A stretch of 64,000 bases of DNA from Rathayibacter agropyri (GCF_013249015.1 NZ_JABRPL010000001.1:420318-484317), one strand, 5' to 3'; positions 39,597 through 50,976 are shown, counted from the stretch's first letter. Notes: generated by a model not told the origin, from the sequence alone. A program made the numbers and translations.

Positions 39597-40733
39597 CTAG
39601 TGCTTCGGCACCGGGCGGGGGGCGGGTCCGTCGTACGCGGACAGCGGTCGGATGAGCGCGTTCGATGCGCGCTGCTCAAGGACGTGGGCCGTCCAGCCCA
39701 CCACGCGTGCCGCAACGAACAGTGGGGTGAAGATCTCGGTGTCGAAGCCCATCAATCGGTACGCCGGTCCCGACGGGTAGTCGAGGTTCGGCAGGATGCC
39801 CGTCCGCTCGGCCATCGCCTCCGCCAGCGCGTCGTACAGCTCGATCAGCGCGCCCGCGCCCTCGTGCTCCACCAAGCGGCGCAACGCCGCCTCCATCGTC
39901 GGCACGCGCGAATCGCCCGACTTGTACACCCGGTGCCCGAAACCCATCACCTTGCGCCGCTCGCCCAGGGCCGCCGCGAGCCACTCCTCCGACCGCTCCC
40001 GCGCCCGCGGACCCGGACCAATCTCATCCAGTACATGCAGGACCGCCTCATTCGCGCCGCCGTGCAGCGGACCCTTGAGCGCGCCGACCGCCGCGGTCAC
40101 GGCCGAGTAGACGTCCGAGAGCGTCGAGGTCACCACTCGCGCCGTGAAGGTCGACGCGTTGAACGAGTGCTCGGCGTACAGCACCAGCGAGACCCGGAAG
40201 GCGTCGACCACGACCGGCTCGGGCACCGCGCCGAAGGTCGTCCAGAGGAAGTTCTCGGAGTAGTCGAGGTCGTCGCGCGGCTCGATCGGCTCGAGGCCGT
40301 GCCTGCGGCGCTGGGCGTAGGCGACGATCCCCGGTAGCGCCGCCCACAGCCGCACGGAGCGCTTGAGGACGGCCTCTGACGCATCGGCATCGGCGTGCGG
40401 ATCGAGAGCGCCGAGGACGCTGACCGCCGTCCGTACGACGTCCATCGGGTGCGCGGACGCGGGGAGCAGGTCGATCACCGCGCGAACCTCAGGGAGGAGA
40501 GGGCGATACTCCCGCTCACGAACAGCGAGCTCGGCCGATTCCGCCACCGAAGGCAGCTCACCGTGCCAGAGCAGCCACGCCACGTCCTCGAAGGAGCACT
40601 GCGCCGCCAGCTCCTGCACGGGGTAGCCCCGGTAGAGCAGCGAGTTCGACTCCGGATCGACCTTCGAGATCGCCGTCGTGTCGACGACGACCCCCACGAG
40701 TCCCTTGCGAATGTTCTGGTCGGTGGTGCTCAT
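39597..40733 (-). CDS. prpC: 2-methylcitrate synthase / citrate synthase
   Basis: Condenses propionyl-CoA (or acetyl-CoA) with oxaloacetate. 378 residues, the short bifunctional type. Catalytic residues are visible in KGPLHGGANE and GFGHRVYK, and an Asp in NLDYPSG. It follows prpB with a 48-bp gap. prpD, normally in this operon, is absent here. Confidence 0.93.
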   Translation of the reverse strand: MSTTDQNIRKGLVGVVVDTTAISKVDPESNSLLYRGYPVQELAAQCSFEDVAWLLWHGELPSVAESAELAVREREYRPLLPEVRAVIDLLPASAHPMDVVRTAVSVLGALDPHADADASEAVLKRSVRLWAALPGIVAYAQRRRHGLEPIEPRDDLDYSENFLWTTFGAVPEPVVVDAFRVSLVLYAEHSFNASTFTARVVTSTLSDVYSAVTAAVGALKGPLHGGANEAVLHVLDEIGPGPRARERSEEWLAAALGERRKVMGFGHRVYKSGDSRVPTMEAALRRLVEHEGAGALIELYDALAEAMAERTGILPNLDYPSGPAYRLMGFDTEIFTPLFVAARVVGWTAHVLEQRASNALIRPLSAYDGPAPRPVPKH

Positions 40734-40781
40734 CCTTCGCTCCTTCGAGAGTGTCGGCGGCGGCGCAGGAACGCCCCCGGG

Positions 40782-41693
40782 TCAGGCGCCGTAGTGGTCG
40801 GCGAGGGAGAAGTCGAACACGCCCTCGTCGAAGCGGCTGTAGGACGCGTAGTCGAGCAGGTCGTACAGCTCGGCGCGGGTCTGCATGCCGGGCACCTCGG
40901 AGCGGAGTGAGCCCTCGGCTTTCAAGGTGTCCAGAGCGCGCATCGCCGCGCCCATTGCGATCCGCAGCAAAGAGACCGGATGGATGACCACATTCACGCC
41001 GACGTCGGCCAGTTGCCGCGCGGTGAAGAGCTCGCTCTTCCCGAACTCAGTCATGTTGGCCAGGATCGGCACGTCGATCGCCGCGCGGACCGCCTCGAAC
41101 TCGCCGAGATCGCGCATCGCCTCGGGGAAGATCGCGTCGGCACCGGCATCGACGAGGCGCTTCGCCCGGTCGATCGCGGCGGGCAGGCCGTCGAGAGCGC
41201 GGATGTCGGTGCGGGCCATGATGACGAGGTCCGGGTCGCGCCGTGCATCGACCGCGGAGGCGATTCGGCGCACCGAGGTGACGTCATCGACCACCGCCTT
41301 GCCGTCGAGGTGCCCGCAGCGCTTGGGATTGACCTGATCCTCAATGTGCAGCCCCGCCACTCCCGCGTCCTCGAGCATCTGCACCGTCCGCGCCACGTTC
41401 AGCGGCTCGCCGAACCCGGTGTCGGCGTCGACGAGGACCGGTAGATCCGTCAGCCGCGCAATCTGCTGCGAGCGGCTAGCCACCTCCGTGAGCGTGGTCA
41501 GCCCGATGTCCGGCAGGCCCAGCTCGGCCGAGAGGACGGCTCCGGACACGTAGATTCCGTCGAACCCTTTGGCCTCGATCAGCCGCGCCGAGAGCGGAGT
41601 AAAAGCACCGGGAAGGTGCAGGAGTTCCCCGGAAGCGAGGCGCTCGCGGAACACGCGCCGCTTCTCCGTAGGAGTCCGGGTGGAGTGCAGCAT
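40782..41693 (-). CDS. prpB: methylisocitrate lyase
   Basis: Cleaves 2-methylisocitrate to pyruvate and succinate, the last step of the methylcitrate cycle. 303 residues, isocitrate-lyase superfamily with the KRCGHLDGK active-site loop and VLVDADTGFGE metal-binding motif. AAGGA precedes the ATG at 41693; the ORF upstream is noncoding. It heads a prpB-prpC unit. Confidence 0.95.
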   Translation of the reverse strand: MLHSTRTPTEKRRVFRERLASGELLHLPGAFTPLSARLIEAKGFDGIYVSGAVLSAELGLPDIGLTTLTEVASRSQQIARLTDLPVLVDADTGFGEPLNVARTVQMLEDAGVAGLHIEDQVNPKRCGHLDGKAVVDDVTSVRRIASAVDARRDPDLVIMARTDIRALDGLPAAIDRAKRLVDAGADAIFPEAMRDLGEFEAVRAAIDVPILANMTEFGKSELFTARQLADVGVNVVIHPVSLLRIAMGAAMRALDTLKAEGSLRSEVPGMQTRAELYDLLDYASYSRFDEGVFDFSLADHYGA

Positions 41694-41880
41694 CAGCGGT
41701 CCTTCCCCTGGGGGGCGAGAGTGGGGGCCTGGGAAAGCCCGCTTCGAATCTATACGCGCGGCGGCGCCGGTGGCCCACGACGACGGATCCGCCTCCGCAG
41801 GCGCCGCGAACCGACCGCTTCTCGGTCTCGTCAGCGGTCCGCCGGACTCGCAGCGAGGCGTCCCGTAGCCTGGTCTGGCC

Positions 41881-42972
41881 ATGCTGTTTCTCGAGACCTC
41901 CACCCCTGATCCCGTCGCTGCCACCGTGTCGTTCTTCGACTCACCCGCCTTTTGGAAGATCATCGCGATCCTCGCGATCGTGCTCGGCGCGTTGCTCGTA
42001 CGTCTCGTCGCGCACTTCGTCATTGGGCGCGTTGTCGACCAGATCGTCTCGGGCGTCAAGCGCCGTCAGCGGGCCGAGGACACCCAGGCGATCGCCGCCT
42101 CACCGCTCGCCGCCGTGCGAGTCGTCCAGCGCACCCGCACACTGGGGTCAATCCTCAACAACATCAGCTCGATCCTCATCGTCGTGATCGCTCTGGTGAT
42201 GATCATCAGCACCATCGATAAGGACCTGATCGGCTCCTTCGCCCTGCTCACCGCCGCACTCGGCGCAGGTTTGGGCTTCGGAGCCCAGAACATTGTTAAG
42301 GACGTTCTGAACGGGCTCTTCATGGTCGCCGAAGACCAGCTCGGCGTCGGGGACGTCGTCGACACGGGCCAGGCGACCGGCGTCGTGGAATCGGTCGGAG
42401 TGCGCGTCACACAGATCCGCGATGTCAACGGGACCCTCTGGTTCGTCCGCAACGGCGAGATCGTGCGCGTGGGCAATATGTCGCAGGGCTGGTCGCGGGT
42501 CATCGTCGATCTCGCGGTCCCGTACGAGAGCGACCTCGAGCAGGTGCAGTCGAGCGTCCTCGCCACCGCGAACGAGCTGGCCGCCAGCAGTCGCTGGCGC
42601 GCGCGCGTCATCGACAAGCCGGAGCTGTGGGGCCTGGAGTCGATCGCCGACGATGCCCTCGTGATCCGCGTCGTGATGAAGACCCGCACGACTGCCAAGG
42701 ACGACGTCGCCCGCGAACTGCGCCTGCGCCTGAAGAAGGCACTCGACGCGCTCGACGTCAAGCTGCCCTCGCTCTCGACCGTAGTTCTCGAAGGCTTCGA
42801 GGGAGCGACGAGCGTCGGCGGCGCGAAGCCGCCACGGACGACGCCCTCGCCGACCGTCACGACCGAGCACGGCAAGCCGGTCCGTCTCCCCCGCCCCCTC
42901 CGGCGCTCCGAGAATTCGCAGTCCCGTGACGACGGAGGTACCACTCCTCCCGCCCAGGGACCACGCTCATGA
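41881..42972 (+). CDS. mechanosensitive channel of the MscS family
   Basis: 363 residues: three membrane helices (about residues 23-48, 93-110, 116-135), the pore-lining Ala/Gly-rich TM3 ending in GAGLGFGAQNIVKD, a cytoplasmic beta domain with GVVESVGVRVTQIRD, and a Pro/Thr-rich disordered tail. It releases solutes on osmotic downshift. TAGCCT ends 9 nt before the ATG. The stop overlaps the globin ATG by 4 nt. Confidence 0.93.
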   Translation: MLFLETSTPDPVAATVSFFDSPAFWKIIAILAIVLGALLVRLVAHFVIGRVVDQIVSGVKRRQRAEDTQAIAASPLAAVRVVQRTRTLGSILNNISSILIVVIALVMIISTIDKDLIGSFALLTAALGAGLGFGAQNIVKDVLNGLFMVAEDQLGVGDVVDTGQATGVVESVGVRVTQIRDVNGTLWFVRNGEIVRVGNMSQGWSRVIVDLAVPYESDLEQVQSSVLATANELAASSRWRARVIDKPELWGLESIADDALVIRVVMKTRTTAKDDVARELRLRLKKALDALDVKLPSLSTVVLEGFEGATSVGGAKPPRTTPSPTVTTEHGKPVRLPRPLRRSENSQSRDDGGTTPPAQGPRS

Positions 42973-43379
42973 GCGGCATGCAGATCAGCGGAACGCCTGG
43001 GCTCCGCAGCTTCTGGGAGCACATCGGCGGCCGACCGACGTTCGAGCGGCTGGTACGCCGTTTCTACGAGGGCGTCCGCGAGGACGACGTGCTCTGGCCG
43101 ATGTATCCCGAGCACGATCTCGAGGGCGCGATCCACCGCCTCACGGGGTTCCTGGAGCAGTACTGGGGCGGCCCCAGTACGTACAGCGCGGAGCGCGGGC
43201 ACCCGCGCCTGCGGATGCGACACCAGCCGTTCCGCGTGAACCCCGAAGCGCGCGACCACTGGTTGCAGCACATGCGCATCGCGGTCGACGAACTCGAATT
43301 GGCACCGGCAGACGACGCTCTGCTCTGGGACTACCTGGAGCGCGCCGCCCACGCGATGGTGAACACCTTCGAGGAGTAG
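42969..43379 (+). CDS. glbO: group II truncated haemoglobin (trHbO)
   Basis: 136 residues, 2-on-2 globin of the trHbO class. Proximal His85 in RMRHQPF, Trp98 (G8) in HWLQ, and Tyr residues near 33 and 46 in the distal pocket. It may handle oxygen, peroxide or NO; the role is unsettled. It is translationally coupled to the MscS gene (ATGA). Confidence 0.95.
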   Translation: MSGMQISGTPGLRSFWEHIGGRPTFERLVRRFYEGVREDDVLWPMYPEHDLEGAIHRLTGFLEQYWGGPSTYSAERGHPRLRMRHQPFRVNPEARDHWLQHMRIAVDELELAPADDALLWDYLERAAHAMVNTFEE

Positions 43380-43424
43380 AGGCTCCTGGCAAGCGGGCCC
43401 CAGACCACCTGCGGCGTCGGGGCC

Positions 43425-44099
43425 TTAGCCCGGAGTGCGCACGAGGACGTGCCCGCGACGCGAGGTGAGCCGGCGCCACGCTCCGCTCTCGAGCAACGCC
43501 ACCGGATCGTCTGGACCGAGGAAACCGAGCGCGAACAGCGCGAACGCCGCCCCCGCAGGCACGTCCTCGAGCCCGTCCAGCGGACGTCCCCACACGGTAG
43601 ATCGCACACGACCGACGATCTGCTCCCCGGTCTCCGAGCCCACGGCCGCCGCGATCTCCTCGATACCCTCGCGGGCGACGCGCTCGAGGAAGAGCGGATC
43701 CACCGGCTCCCGTCGCGTCCAGCCCCCCCGTGGCGGAGACACGCCCGCCCAGGGACCAGCAGTGGCGTCGTCGCCATCGGGCAGTACGACCGGCTTCCCC
43801 GCGGCTCCGCCCGGCTCCCACTGCAGGCGCGCCAGACGGTCGGAGAGAGCGCGGATCGGCACGACCCGGTCGAATGTGGCGGACTCGTCGAGTGCGAACA
43901 CCCGGAGCCCGAGAACAGTGGCCGAACGGTCGAGCAGACCGCGGGGCTGCAGGATCGGCGTGTAGGCGGCCAACACGTGGTCGTCGGCGAGGAGTCGGAC
44001 CGCGCCGTCCTCGACGCGCGCCGAGCGACCGAGGAAGACGCGCAAGTCTGAGAGGCTCGGCGGATCCGCCAGAGAGAAGGACGAACTCATCGCGCCCAT
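43425..44099 (-). CDS. conserved hypothetical protein
   Basis: 224 residues, no function recognised. No membrane segment or signal. It reads as an alpha/beta protein, conserved as a type near tesB in related actinobacteria. It is divergent from tesB with a 49-bp gap. Two in-frame ATGs (44099, 44090) are possible; the earlier has a GGTAAG just upstream. Confidence 0.6.
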   Translation of the reverse strand: MGAMSSSFSLADPPSLSDLRVFLGRSARVEDGAVRLLADDHVLAAYTPILQPRGLLDRSATVLGLRVFALDESATFDRVVPIRALSDRLARLQWEPGGAAGKPVVLPDGDDATAGPWAGVSPPRGGWTRREPVDPLFLERVAREGIEEIAAAVGSETGEQIVGRVRSTVWGRPLDGLEDVPAGAAFALFALGFLGPDDPVALLESGAWRRLTSRRGHVLVRTPG

Positions 44100-44148
44100 A
44101 AACTTACCCGAGGCCGCGCGCCCCGCTGCCCGACACCCCGGAGGTCCC

Positions 44149-45015
44149 GTGCCCGATCCCCTCTCCTCGTTCCTCACCGCGCTCGACCTTGTCGACACGG
44201 GTGCCCGCACCAGCGAGGACATCTCGACGGGCCCCTCCCAGTGGATGCCTGAGGGACGGGTTTTCGGCGGGCAGGTACTCGCGCAGTCGCTGATCGCTGC
44301 CGGACGCACGGTCGAGAACCGCGCGGTGCACTCGATGCACGGCTACTTCCTCCGCCCGGGCGACGTCACCCTCCCGATCACGTTCTCGGTCGATCGGATC
44401 CACGACGGCCGCTCCTTCTGCACCCGGCGGACGCAGGCCTACCAGAACGGCCAGCCGATCCTCTCGATGATCGCCTCGTTCCAGACGGAAGACTCCGGCC
44501 TCGACCACCAGGCACCGATGCCCGAGGGCGTCCCCGACCCGGAGTCCCTGCCGACAACGGCCGACGTGCTCGCCGAGGTGAATCATCCCGTCGGCAGCTT
44601 CTGGGCGACGCAGCGGCCGTTCGACGTCCGCCACGTCGAGCAGCCCGTCTACCTCCGCGCCGATCCCCACCGCATCGCCCACCAGAGTGTCTGGATGCGC
44701 TCGCTCGGGCCTCTCCCCGACGACCCGATGCTGCACCGCGCAGCCCTGGCCTACGCGAGCGACTATACGATTCTCGAATCGACCCTCCGCCGGCACGGAG
44801 CCTCCTGGACCACGCCGGGACTACGGATCGCGAGTCTGGACCACGCGATGTGGTGGCACCGTCCGGCCCGCGTCGACCAGTGGCTGCTCTACGTGCAGGA
44901 GGCGCCGAGCGCGTCCGGCGGGCGCGGCCTCTCGCTCGGGCGGATCTACACGCACGAGGGCACGCTGATCGCGAGCGTGGCGCAGGAGGGCATGGTGCGG
45001 GTACCGCTCGAGTGA
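44149..45015 (+). CDS. tesB: acyl-CoA thioesterase II
   Basis: 288 residues, double-hotdog TesB family that hydrolyses medium/long acyl-CoA. FGGQVLAQSL (N-terminal hotdog) and LDHAMWWHRP with WLLY supply the Asp-Gln-Thr-type site. GGAGG sits before the GTG start. The stop is 4 nt from the stop of the convergent thioesterase gene. Confidence 0.95.
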   Translation: MPDPLSSFLTALDLVDTGARTSEDISTGPSQWMPEGRVFGGQVLAQSLIAAGRTVENRAVHSMHGYFLRPGDVTLPITFSVDRIHDGRSFCTRRTQAYQNGQPILSMIASFQTEDSGLDHQAPMPEGVPDPESLPTTADVLAEVNHPVGSFWATQRPFDVRHVEQPVYLRADPHRIAHQSVWMRSLGPLPDDPMLHRAALAYASDYTILESTLRRHGASWTTPGLRIASLDHAMWWHRPARVDQWLLYVQEAPSASGGRGLSLGRIYTHEGTLIASVAQEGMVRVPLE

Positions 45016-45019
45016 GCGC

Positions 45020-45492
45020 TCAGCCGCGCTTCGAAAACGCCACCGGCTCCTCGACGTAGGGAGCCCACGCCTGGCGCAGAGCCTCCGGGATGCGCTCAGG
45101 ACGCCCGGTGGCGGCGGTGACGAGAACCAGGGTCGTCGCCGCCCTGGTGTAGAGCACGCGCGGAACAACCCCCTCGGGTGAGTAGAGCTGGTAGCAAACC
45201 TCGAGGCTCGCTCCCCCGATCCGCCCAATCCACAGCTCGACGTCGATCGGCGCCCGCATGTACGGGATGGGAGCTAAGTACTCCACCTCCTGCCGCGCGA
45301 TCAGCGTGATCGACGCTGCGCCCGGACGTGCGTCCAGCACCGCCGTCGCTCGCCCGCCCGGCTGGGGAGAGTCGGGTCTCCAGAACGCCTGGATGCGCGC
45401 CTCCTCGAGCAGGCGCAGCATTTCGGCATTGTTGACATGCGCGTAGGCGTCGAAGTCCGACCAGCGCAGCGGGATGGCGACGTGCAGGCGCA

Positions 45493-45493
<1 letters not shown>
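45020..45493 (-). CDS. hotdog-fold acyl-CoA thioesterase (YbgC/4HBT-like)
   Basis: 157 residues. WSDFDAYAHVNNAEMLRLLEEA is the 4-hydroxybenzoyl-CoA thioesterase signature; Asp and the His-Asn pair are in place. The substrate is unknown. Its ATG overlaps the ettA stop by 1 nt, so it is coupled to it. Confidence 0.9.
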
Positions 45494-47175
<1,682 letters not shown>

Positions 47176-47378
47176 ACCAAGTCCTCAAGTTCCGAAGGTC
47201 TGCGCGGAGTCACGTCGCCCACTCGGCCGGTGCTCCGCGCGAAGACGGAGATTCAGGCTGGGGCGGAACGCCGGGCCTGACCCGCACGCGGAGCGCGAGG
47301 CGCGGGACCGTCCGCATGTTCGAGGATAACGGGAAGTCTGATCGCTGGGTCGTCGGCGGCCGGTCGGCCGCGAACGTG

Positions 47379-47428
47379 CTGACTCGCCCTCCCCCGCTGA
47401 CCGGGAATCGGAGGGGAGGGCGCGTCAG
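47379..47428. terminator. terminator of the cell-wall-binding gene
   Basis: CTGACTCGCCCTCCCCC pairs with GGGAGGGCGCGTCAG with one mismatch around a central loop, 17 nt after the stop at 47445. Confidence 0.75.
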
Positions 47429-47444
47429 CGACCGGACTGGCCGA

Positions 47445-49349
47445 TCAGCCGCAGGGAGTCAGCCTGGCGACCGAGTCGGACAGCGTGTTCGTGCTGCCCA
47501 GCAGGACGACCTCGCGCGCGCCCACTGCGCTGATGTCAGCGAGGACGGCTTTCGGCACACAGGTCGGCTGCACGGCGAACAGCGGGCTGCCCGTATAGCC
47601 GGCGGCCGTGGCGCCCGCGAGCGCGTCGGGGAAGTTCTCCCCCGTGGCGAGGTAGACGGTCTTCGCGCTGGTGAAGGCTGCCTTATTCAGTTTCTCGGAC
47701 GTGTCGTAGCGATCGATCCCGCCGATCCGGGTGATGACCGGTCCGCGCAACGAGCGCTCGATCCCCGCACTCACCGAGAGCTCGGATCCCGCGATCGTGA
47801 GCGACGTCACGCCCAGTCCACTGATGATCCCGCGGGTGACGATGTCCGCCGAGTCAGAGGTGCCATTGACCAGCACGACCGGAGCATCGACGGTTCCCGC
47901 CGCCGCGCTCGCGCTGAGGGCATCGGGGAACTTCTCCCCCGTCGCAAGCCACGCCTTCGAGGAGCCCCCCGAGAAGGCGTATTGCATGATCAGCTTCGAC
48001 GTGTCGTAGCGGTCAACCCCGCCCAGGCGACGGATGTCGCGGTTCTTCGCGTAACCAGCGAGGTCGGAGTAGACCTGGCTGCCGACACTGAGATCGGAGC
48101 CGACGACGACGATCTTCGCCGGCTTGAGGCGGGTCAACTCGTCGCGGACGGCCTGACTCATCGAGTCGCGATCGACAAGCAGAAGCGGCCCGCCTTGCTT
48201 CGCCGCGGCGGGTCCGGCGCTGAGTGCGTCGGGGAAGTTCTGGCCTGTCGCGATGTAGACGACGGGGACGTTCGCCGGGAAGGTGCGTTGGGAAACCGCG
48301 ACCGCCGTTCCCTGGCGGTCGGTGCCGGCGATTCGGCTGACGGCGGGGCTGGTGACCGGCGGCGCGGTCGGAGGTGCGGTGGGGGTCGCTGTCGGAGTGG
48401 GCGTGGGAGTCGACGACGGAGGCGGCGCGGTCGGTCCGGCACTCGTCACGCGGACGGACGCGTCGACGTTTACTGTCGCGCCCGCGGGCTCCACTGTGCC
48501 CCGGCTGATCCCGGAGACCTGGATCACGCTGCCGAGGCGGTCCTTGTAGGCGTCATAGGCCGTGGAGGGGACGGTGACGGAAATTGCGGACTTGTCGCTG
48601 TCGACGGAGGTCTGGGCGGGGACGCGCTCGGAGCGATTCGGCCCCACGCTCGCACCGATGCCCTGAAGGTCGAAGAAGCCGGCCTTGTTCGACTCGAGGA
48701 CGACGACGTCGCTGCCCGCGACGGCGGTCGCGGTCGCAGTGCGACCCCAGAACGAGCCCCCGCGCTGCAGGGACGCGGCGTCGGCAGACAGATCGACACG
48801 GCCGACTCCGCCGCCGGCGGGCGAGCCGACGGTAAGAGTGGCGGTCGTGAAGAGCTCGTACCCGACATCAAATGGCTGGCCCGAAGGAATCGAGGCCGCG
48901 GCGACCGGCTCCTTCTGCGCCGAGAGCGCAAGAGCGACGCTTCTGCCACCGAATGAGGACAGAGCCCGCTGCATCGGGATGCGGAACGTGCGGCTCCCCG
49001 ACGTCAGCGTGCTGCTGCCGGTCAGCTCGTTGTCGCCGAGAGTCCAGGTGACGGTCGAGAAGTTCGGGTACGGCGAGCTCGGTCGGGCCGAGGCGGACAG
49101 CGTGACCTCGAGTTCCGTGGCGTCCCCGGGGACCGGCGCGACCTGGGATGCCCCGTACTGCTCAGTGACCGACCAGTTGTAGGGAGAGGTCGATACGTCA
49201 ATTCGCCGGGTCTCGGCTGACGCTGCTCCAGCGCCGTTTATCACTCCGACGACGACAGCGGCGGCACTGGCAACGGCGACCGTGGAACGCAGCCACCTCG
49301 CTCGCGTCGTCTCGTGCGCTCGGTTAGCGATCATTCGGTGGTCCCCCAT
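47445..49349 (-). CDS. exported protein with three cell-wall-binding (CWB2) repeats
   Basis: 634 residues: N-terminal signal peptide (about residues 18-45, cleavage after ASA), a beta-rich domain of unknown role to about residue 305, a Pro/Thr/Ala linker (about 305-335), and three CWB2 repeats, each with an RI.G.DRYDT-type motif and an ATG.NFPDAL-type motif. CWB2 repeats bind wall polymers. The start is 49349 or an in-frame ATG at 49334. Confidence 0.9.
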   Translation of the reverse strand: MGDHRMIANRAHETTRARWLRSTVAVASAAAVVVGVINGAGAASAETRRIDVSTSPYNWSVTEQYGASQVAPVPGDATELEVTLSASARPSSPYPNFSTVTWTLGDNELTGSSTLTSGSRTFRIPMQRALSSFGGRSVALALSAQKEPVAAASIPSGQPFDVGYELFTTATLTVGSPAGGGVGRVDLSADAASLQRGGSFWGRTATATAVAGSDVVVLESNKAGFFDLQGIGASVGPNRSERVPAQTSVDSDKSAISVTVPSTAYDAYKDRLGSVIQVSGISRGTVEPAGATVNVDASVRVTSAGPTAPPPSSTPTPTPTATPTAPPTAPPVTSPAVSRIAGTDRQGTAVAVSQRTFPANVPVVYIATGQNFPDALSAGPAAAKQGGPLLLVDRDSMSQAVRDELTRLKPAKIVVVGSDLSVGSQVYSDLAGYAKNRDIRRLGGVDRYDTSKLIMQYAFSGGSSKAWLATGEKFPDALSASAAAGTVDAPVVLVNGTSDSADIVTRGIISGLGVTSLTIAGSELSVSAGIERSLRGPVITRIGGIDRYDTSEKLNKAAFTSAKTVYLATGENFPDALAGATAAGYTGSPLFAVQPTCVPKAVLADISAVGAREVVLLGSTNTLSDSVARLTPCG

Positions 49350-49817
49350 CGTCGTGGTTGTCGTGCCGATCTCACTCGCGAACGGTTGTTCTCGAGGGTC
49401 AGGAAAAGCATTCCCCGATGATCAGCCGTCGAAGCATATCCGGCGTCACTATTCTCTGCAAAAGAGAGGAAGAGGCCCTCCGACTGCCCGTCCCCACTGC
49501 TTTCCCGTGCTTGCTTTCCGGCTTCCCGGACACTCCGGCTTCGAGGGCTTTCTGGCCTCTCTGGCCTCTCCTCCGCTCCGGATGAGGGACTCCCCTACTG
49601 CCCGCCCTTCGGCCTCTGGACGTCCCGGATGCGCTGCAAAACCCAAAGAGGCTGTGGCGCGAAATCATCTGCCGAGCCTTGATACTCCGCGAAGCCGACT
49701 GTGCGGCGTTCAGGGTCGTGCATGATCGCGAGGCATTCCGATGAAGAAGCCGCACCTCTCCGAGAGCACCGTTGAGTCCGCCCGAGCAGCAGACGACCCA
49801 GGTCGGGCTGAGGCGGG
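49350..49817. other. 468-bp gap with lower GC, possible decayed sequence
   Basis: No gene I can support. The GC content is about 58-60% by eye, below neighbours. A 42-codon minus-strand frame from 49723 (MHDPERRT...) ends near 49598 but has no ribosome-binding site and no recognised family. It presumably contains the upstream region of the cell-wall-binding gene. Confidence 0.4.
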
Positions 49818-50294
49818 TTAACCGTCGAGAGGCACCGTACGTCCGACGAGGCACGCCCCGGTCGCGATCGGAGCCGCGACGACGGCGTGCACGCCGCCGC
49901 TCTTGGGTCCGTATTGACCGAGCAGGCACGAGTCACCGAGCCTGACCGACACCTGAACCGAGTCGGCGTCCAGTCCCACGGACGTCTCGTCCGCCGTCAC
50001 CTGCATCGCCTCGCGAGAAAACCCTGCCGACGTCAACGCCTGGACCACCGTGGCGCCGGGTACCTGCGGATCGGGCTCGGCGACGGCTCGCAGGACCTGA
50101 TCGAAGACCGGCAGGTTCTGCTCGGCGGTACCGCCGGGAACGTATACGGCAGGAGTGGGAGAAGCACCCTCGGAGCCGGTGTGCGTAGCGACCGGCGCAC
50201 GGGGAGCGGGCTCCGTGCATCCGCTGAGAACCGCAGCGAGTGCACACGCGACGAGTGCATGAAGGAGCCGCGACTGAGGGTTCCGTGTCGTCAC
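49818..50294 (-). CDS. lipoprotein of the DUF6993 type
   Basis: 158 residues with a lipoprotein signal: hydrophobic residues 10-22 and lipobox LSGC at 23-26, so Cys26 is acylated. A Pro/Thr linker follows, then a small globular domain with a Cys pair (SCLLG and GACLVG). The function is unknown. It starts at GTG with AAGGAG close upstream. Confidence 0.8.
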   Translation of the reverse strand: MTTRNPQSRLLHALVACALAAVLSGCTEPAPRAPVATHTGSEGASPTPAVYVPGGTAEQNLPVFDQVLRAVAEPDPQVPGATVVQALTSAGFSREAMQVTADETSVGLDADSVQVSVRLGDSCLLGQYGPKSGGVHAVVAAPIATGACLVGRTVPLDG

Positions 50295-50337
50295 CTGGCT
50301 CCTTTTCCGGGGAGCAGATCTCCCTCCGTGCCCCGGT

Positions 50338-50871
50338 TCAGAACGGGGTACCCACGGACTCTACCGAAGTCGAGGGATCCCCTTCGCTCGCTCCGGCCGC
50401 CATCACGGGCTGGGCCTCGGGAGTCACGGCCCAGTCGTGAGGCCCGTCGCCGGCGTCAGACGCCTGGTCACTCCATCCCGGTTCGGCGACAGGTGCTGAC
50501 GGAGTGGACGTTCGAGTGACCGTCTTCGTGTACCGGGTCGTGCCCCAGGCCAGGTCGTGCCCAATTCCCTCAGCGGTGAGCACGACGTCTGTCCCCGATT
50601 TCCCGCCGGCCTCCCACGCCCGGACCCCGAGACGTCCCGTGACGACGATGCGATCGCCGCGCGCCAGCGATGCCAGTGCATTCCCGGCCAGTCCGTTGAA
50701 AGCGGTGACCGTGTACCAGTTGGTAGAGGCGTCGACCCAGCGCTGCTCTGCGCGATCGTAGCGCCTCTGCGCGGAGGCGAGGCGGAACGTGGTCATCGCA
50801 GTGCCAGTGGAGGTGTCAATGCTCCGCGGCTCGGTCCCAATGACTCCGATGACGGTGAGCGTGTCGGTCAT
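50338..50871 (-). CDS. ssb: single-stranded DNA-binding protein, tail-variant
   Basis: 177 residues, OB fold over residues 1-110 (TVIGVIGTEP, WYTVTAFNGLAGN, RIVVTGRLGVR). The acidic C-terminal tip that recruits partners in the housekeeping SSB is missing: the tail ends ESVGTPF. It is more like a secondary SsbB-type paralogue than the replication SSB. No rpsF/rpsR neighbours, also consistent with a paralogue. GAGGA precedes the ATG. Confidence 0.88.
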   Translation of the reverse strand: MTDTLTVIGVIGTEPRSIDTSTGTAMTTFRLASAQRRYDRAEQRWVDASTNWYTVTAFNGLAGNALASLARGDRIVVTGRLGVRAWEAGGKSGTDVVLTAEGIGHDLAWGTTRYTKTVTRTSTPSAPVAEPGWSDQASDAGDGPHDWAVTPEAQPVMAAGASEGDPSTSVESVGTPF

Positions 50872-50976
50872 GGTCGTGTCCTCTCATTCGTCGCACCCGC
50901 CACAACTGCGACGGGGACGGCGCCCGAGCGGAGGGGGCTTGTACCGCTCGGGCGCCGCAGGATCAGTGTTGCGACG

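Noticed and set aside
47316-48956. 546-codon plus-strand frame opposite the wall-binding gene
   Set aside because: Arg/Gly-rich antisense shadow; the minus strand has a signal peptide and three CWB2 repeats.
49598-49723. 42-residue minus-strand ORF upstream of the lipoprotein
   Set aside because: No ribosome-binding site, no recognised family, and lower-GC surroundings suggest decay rather than a gene.
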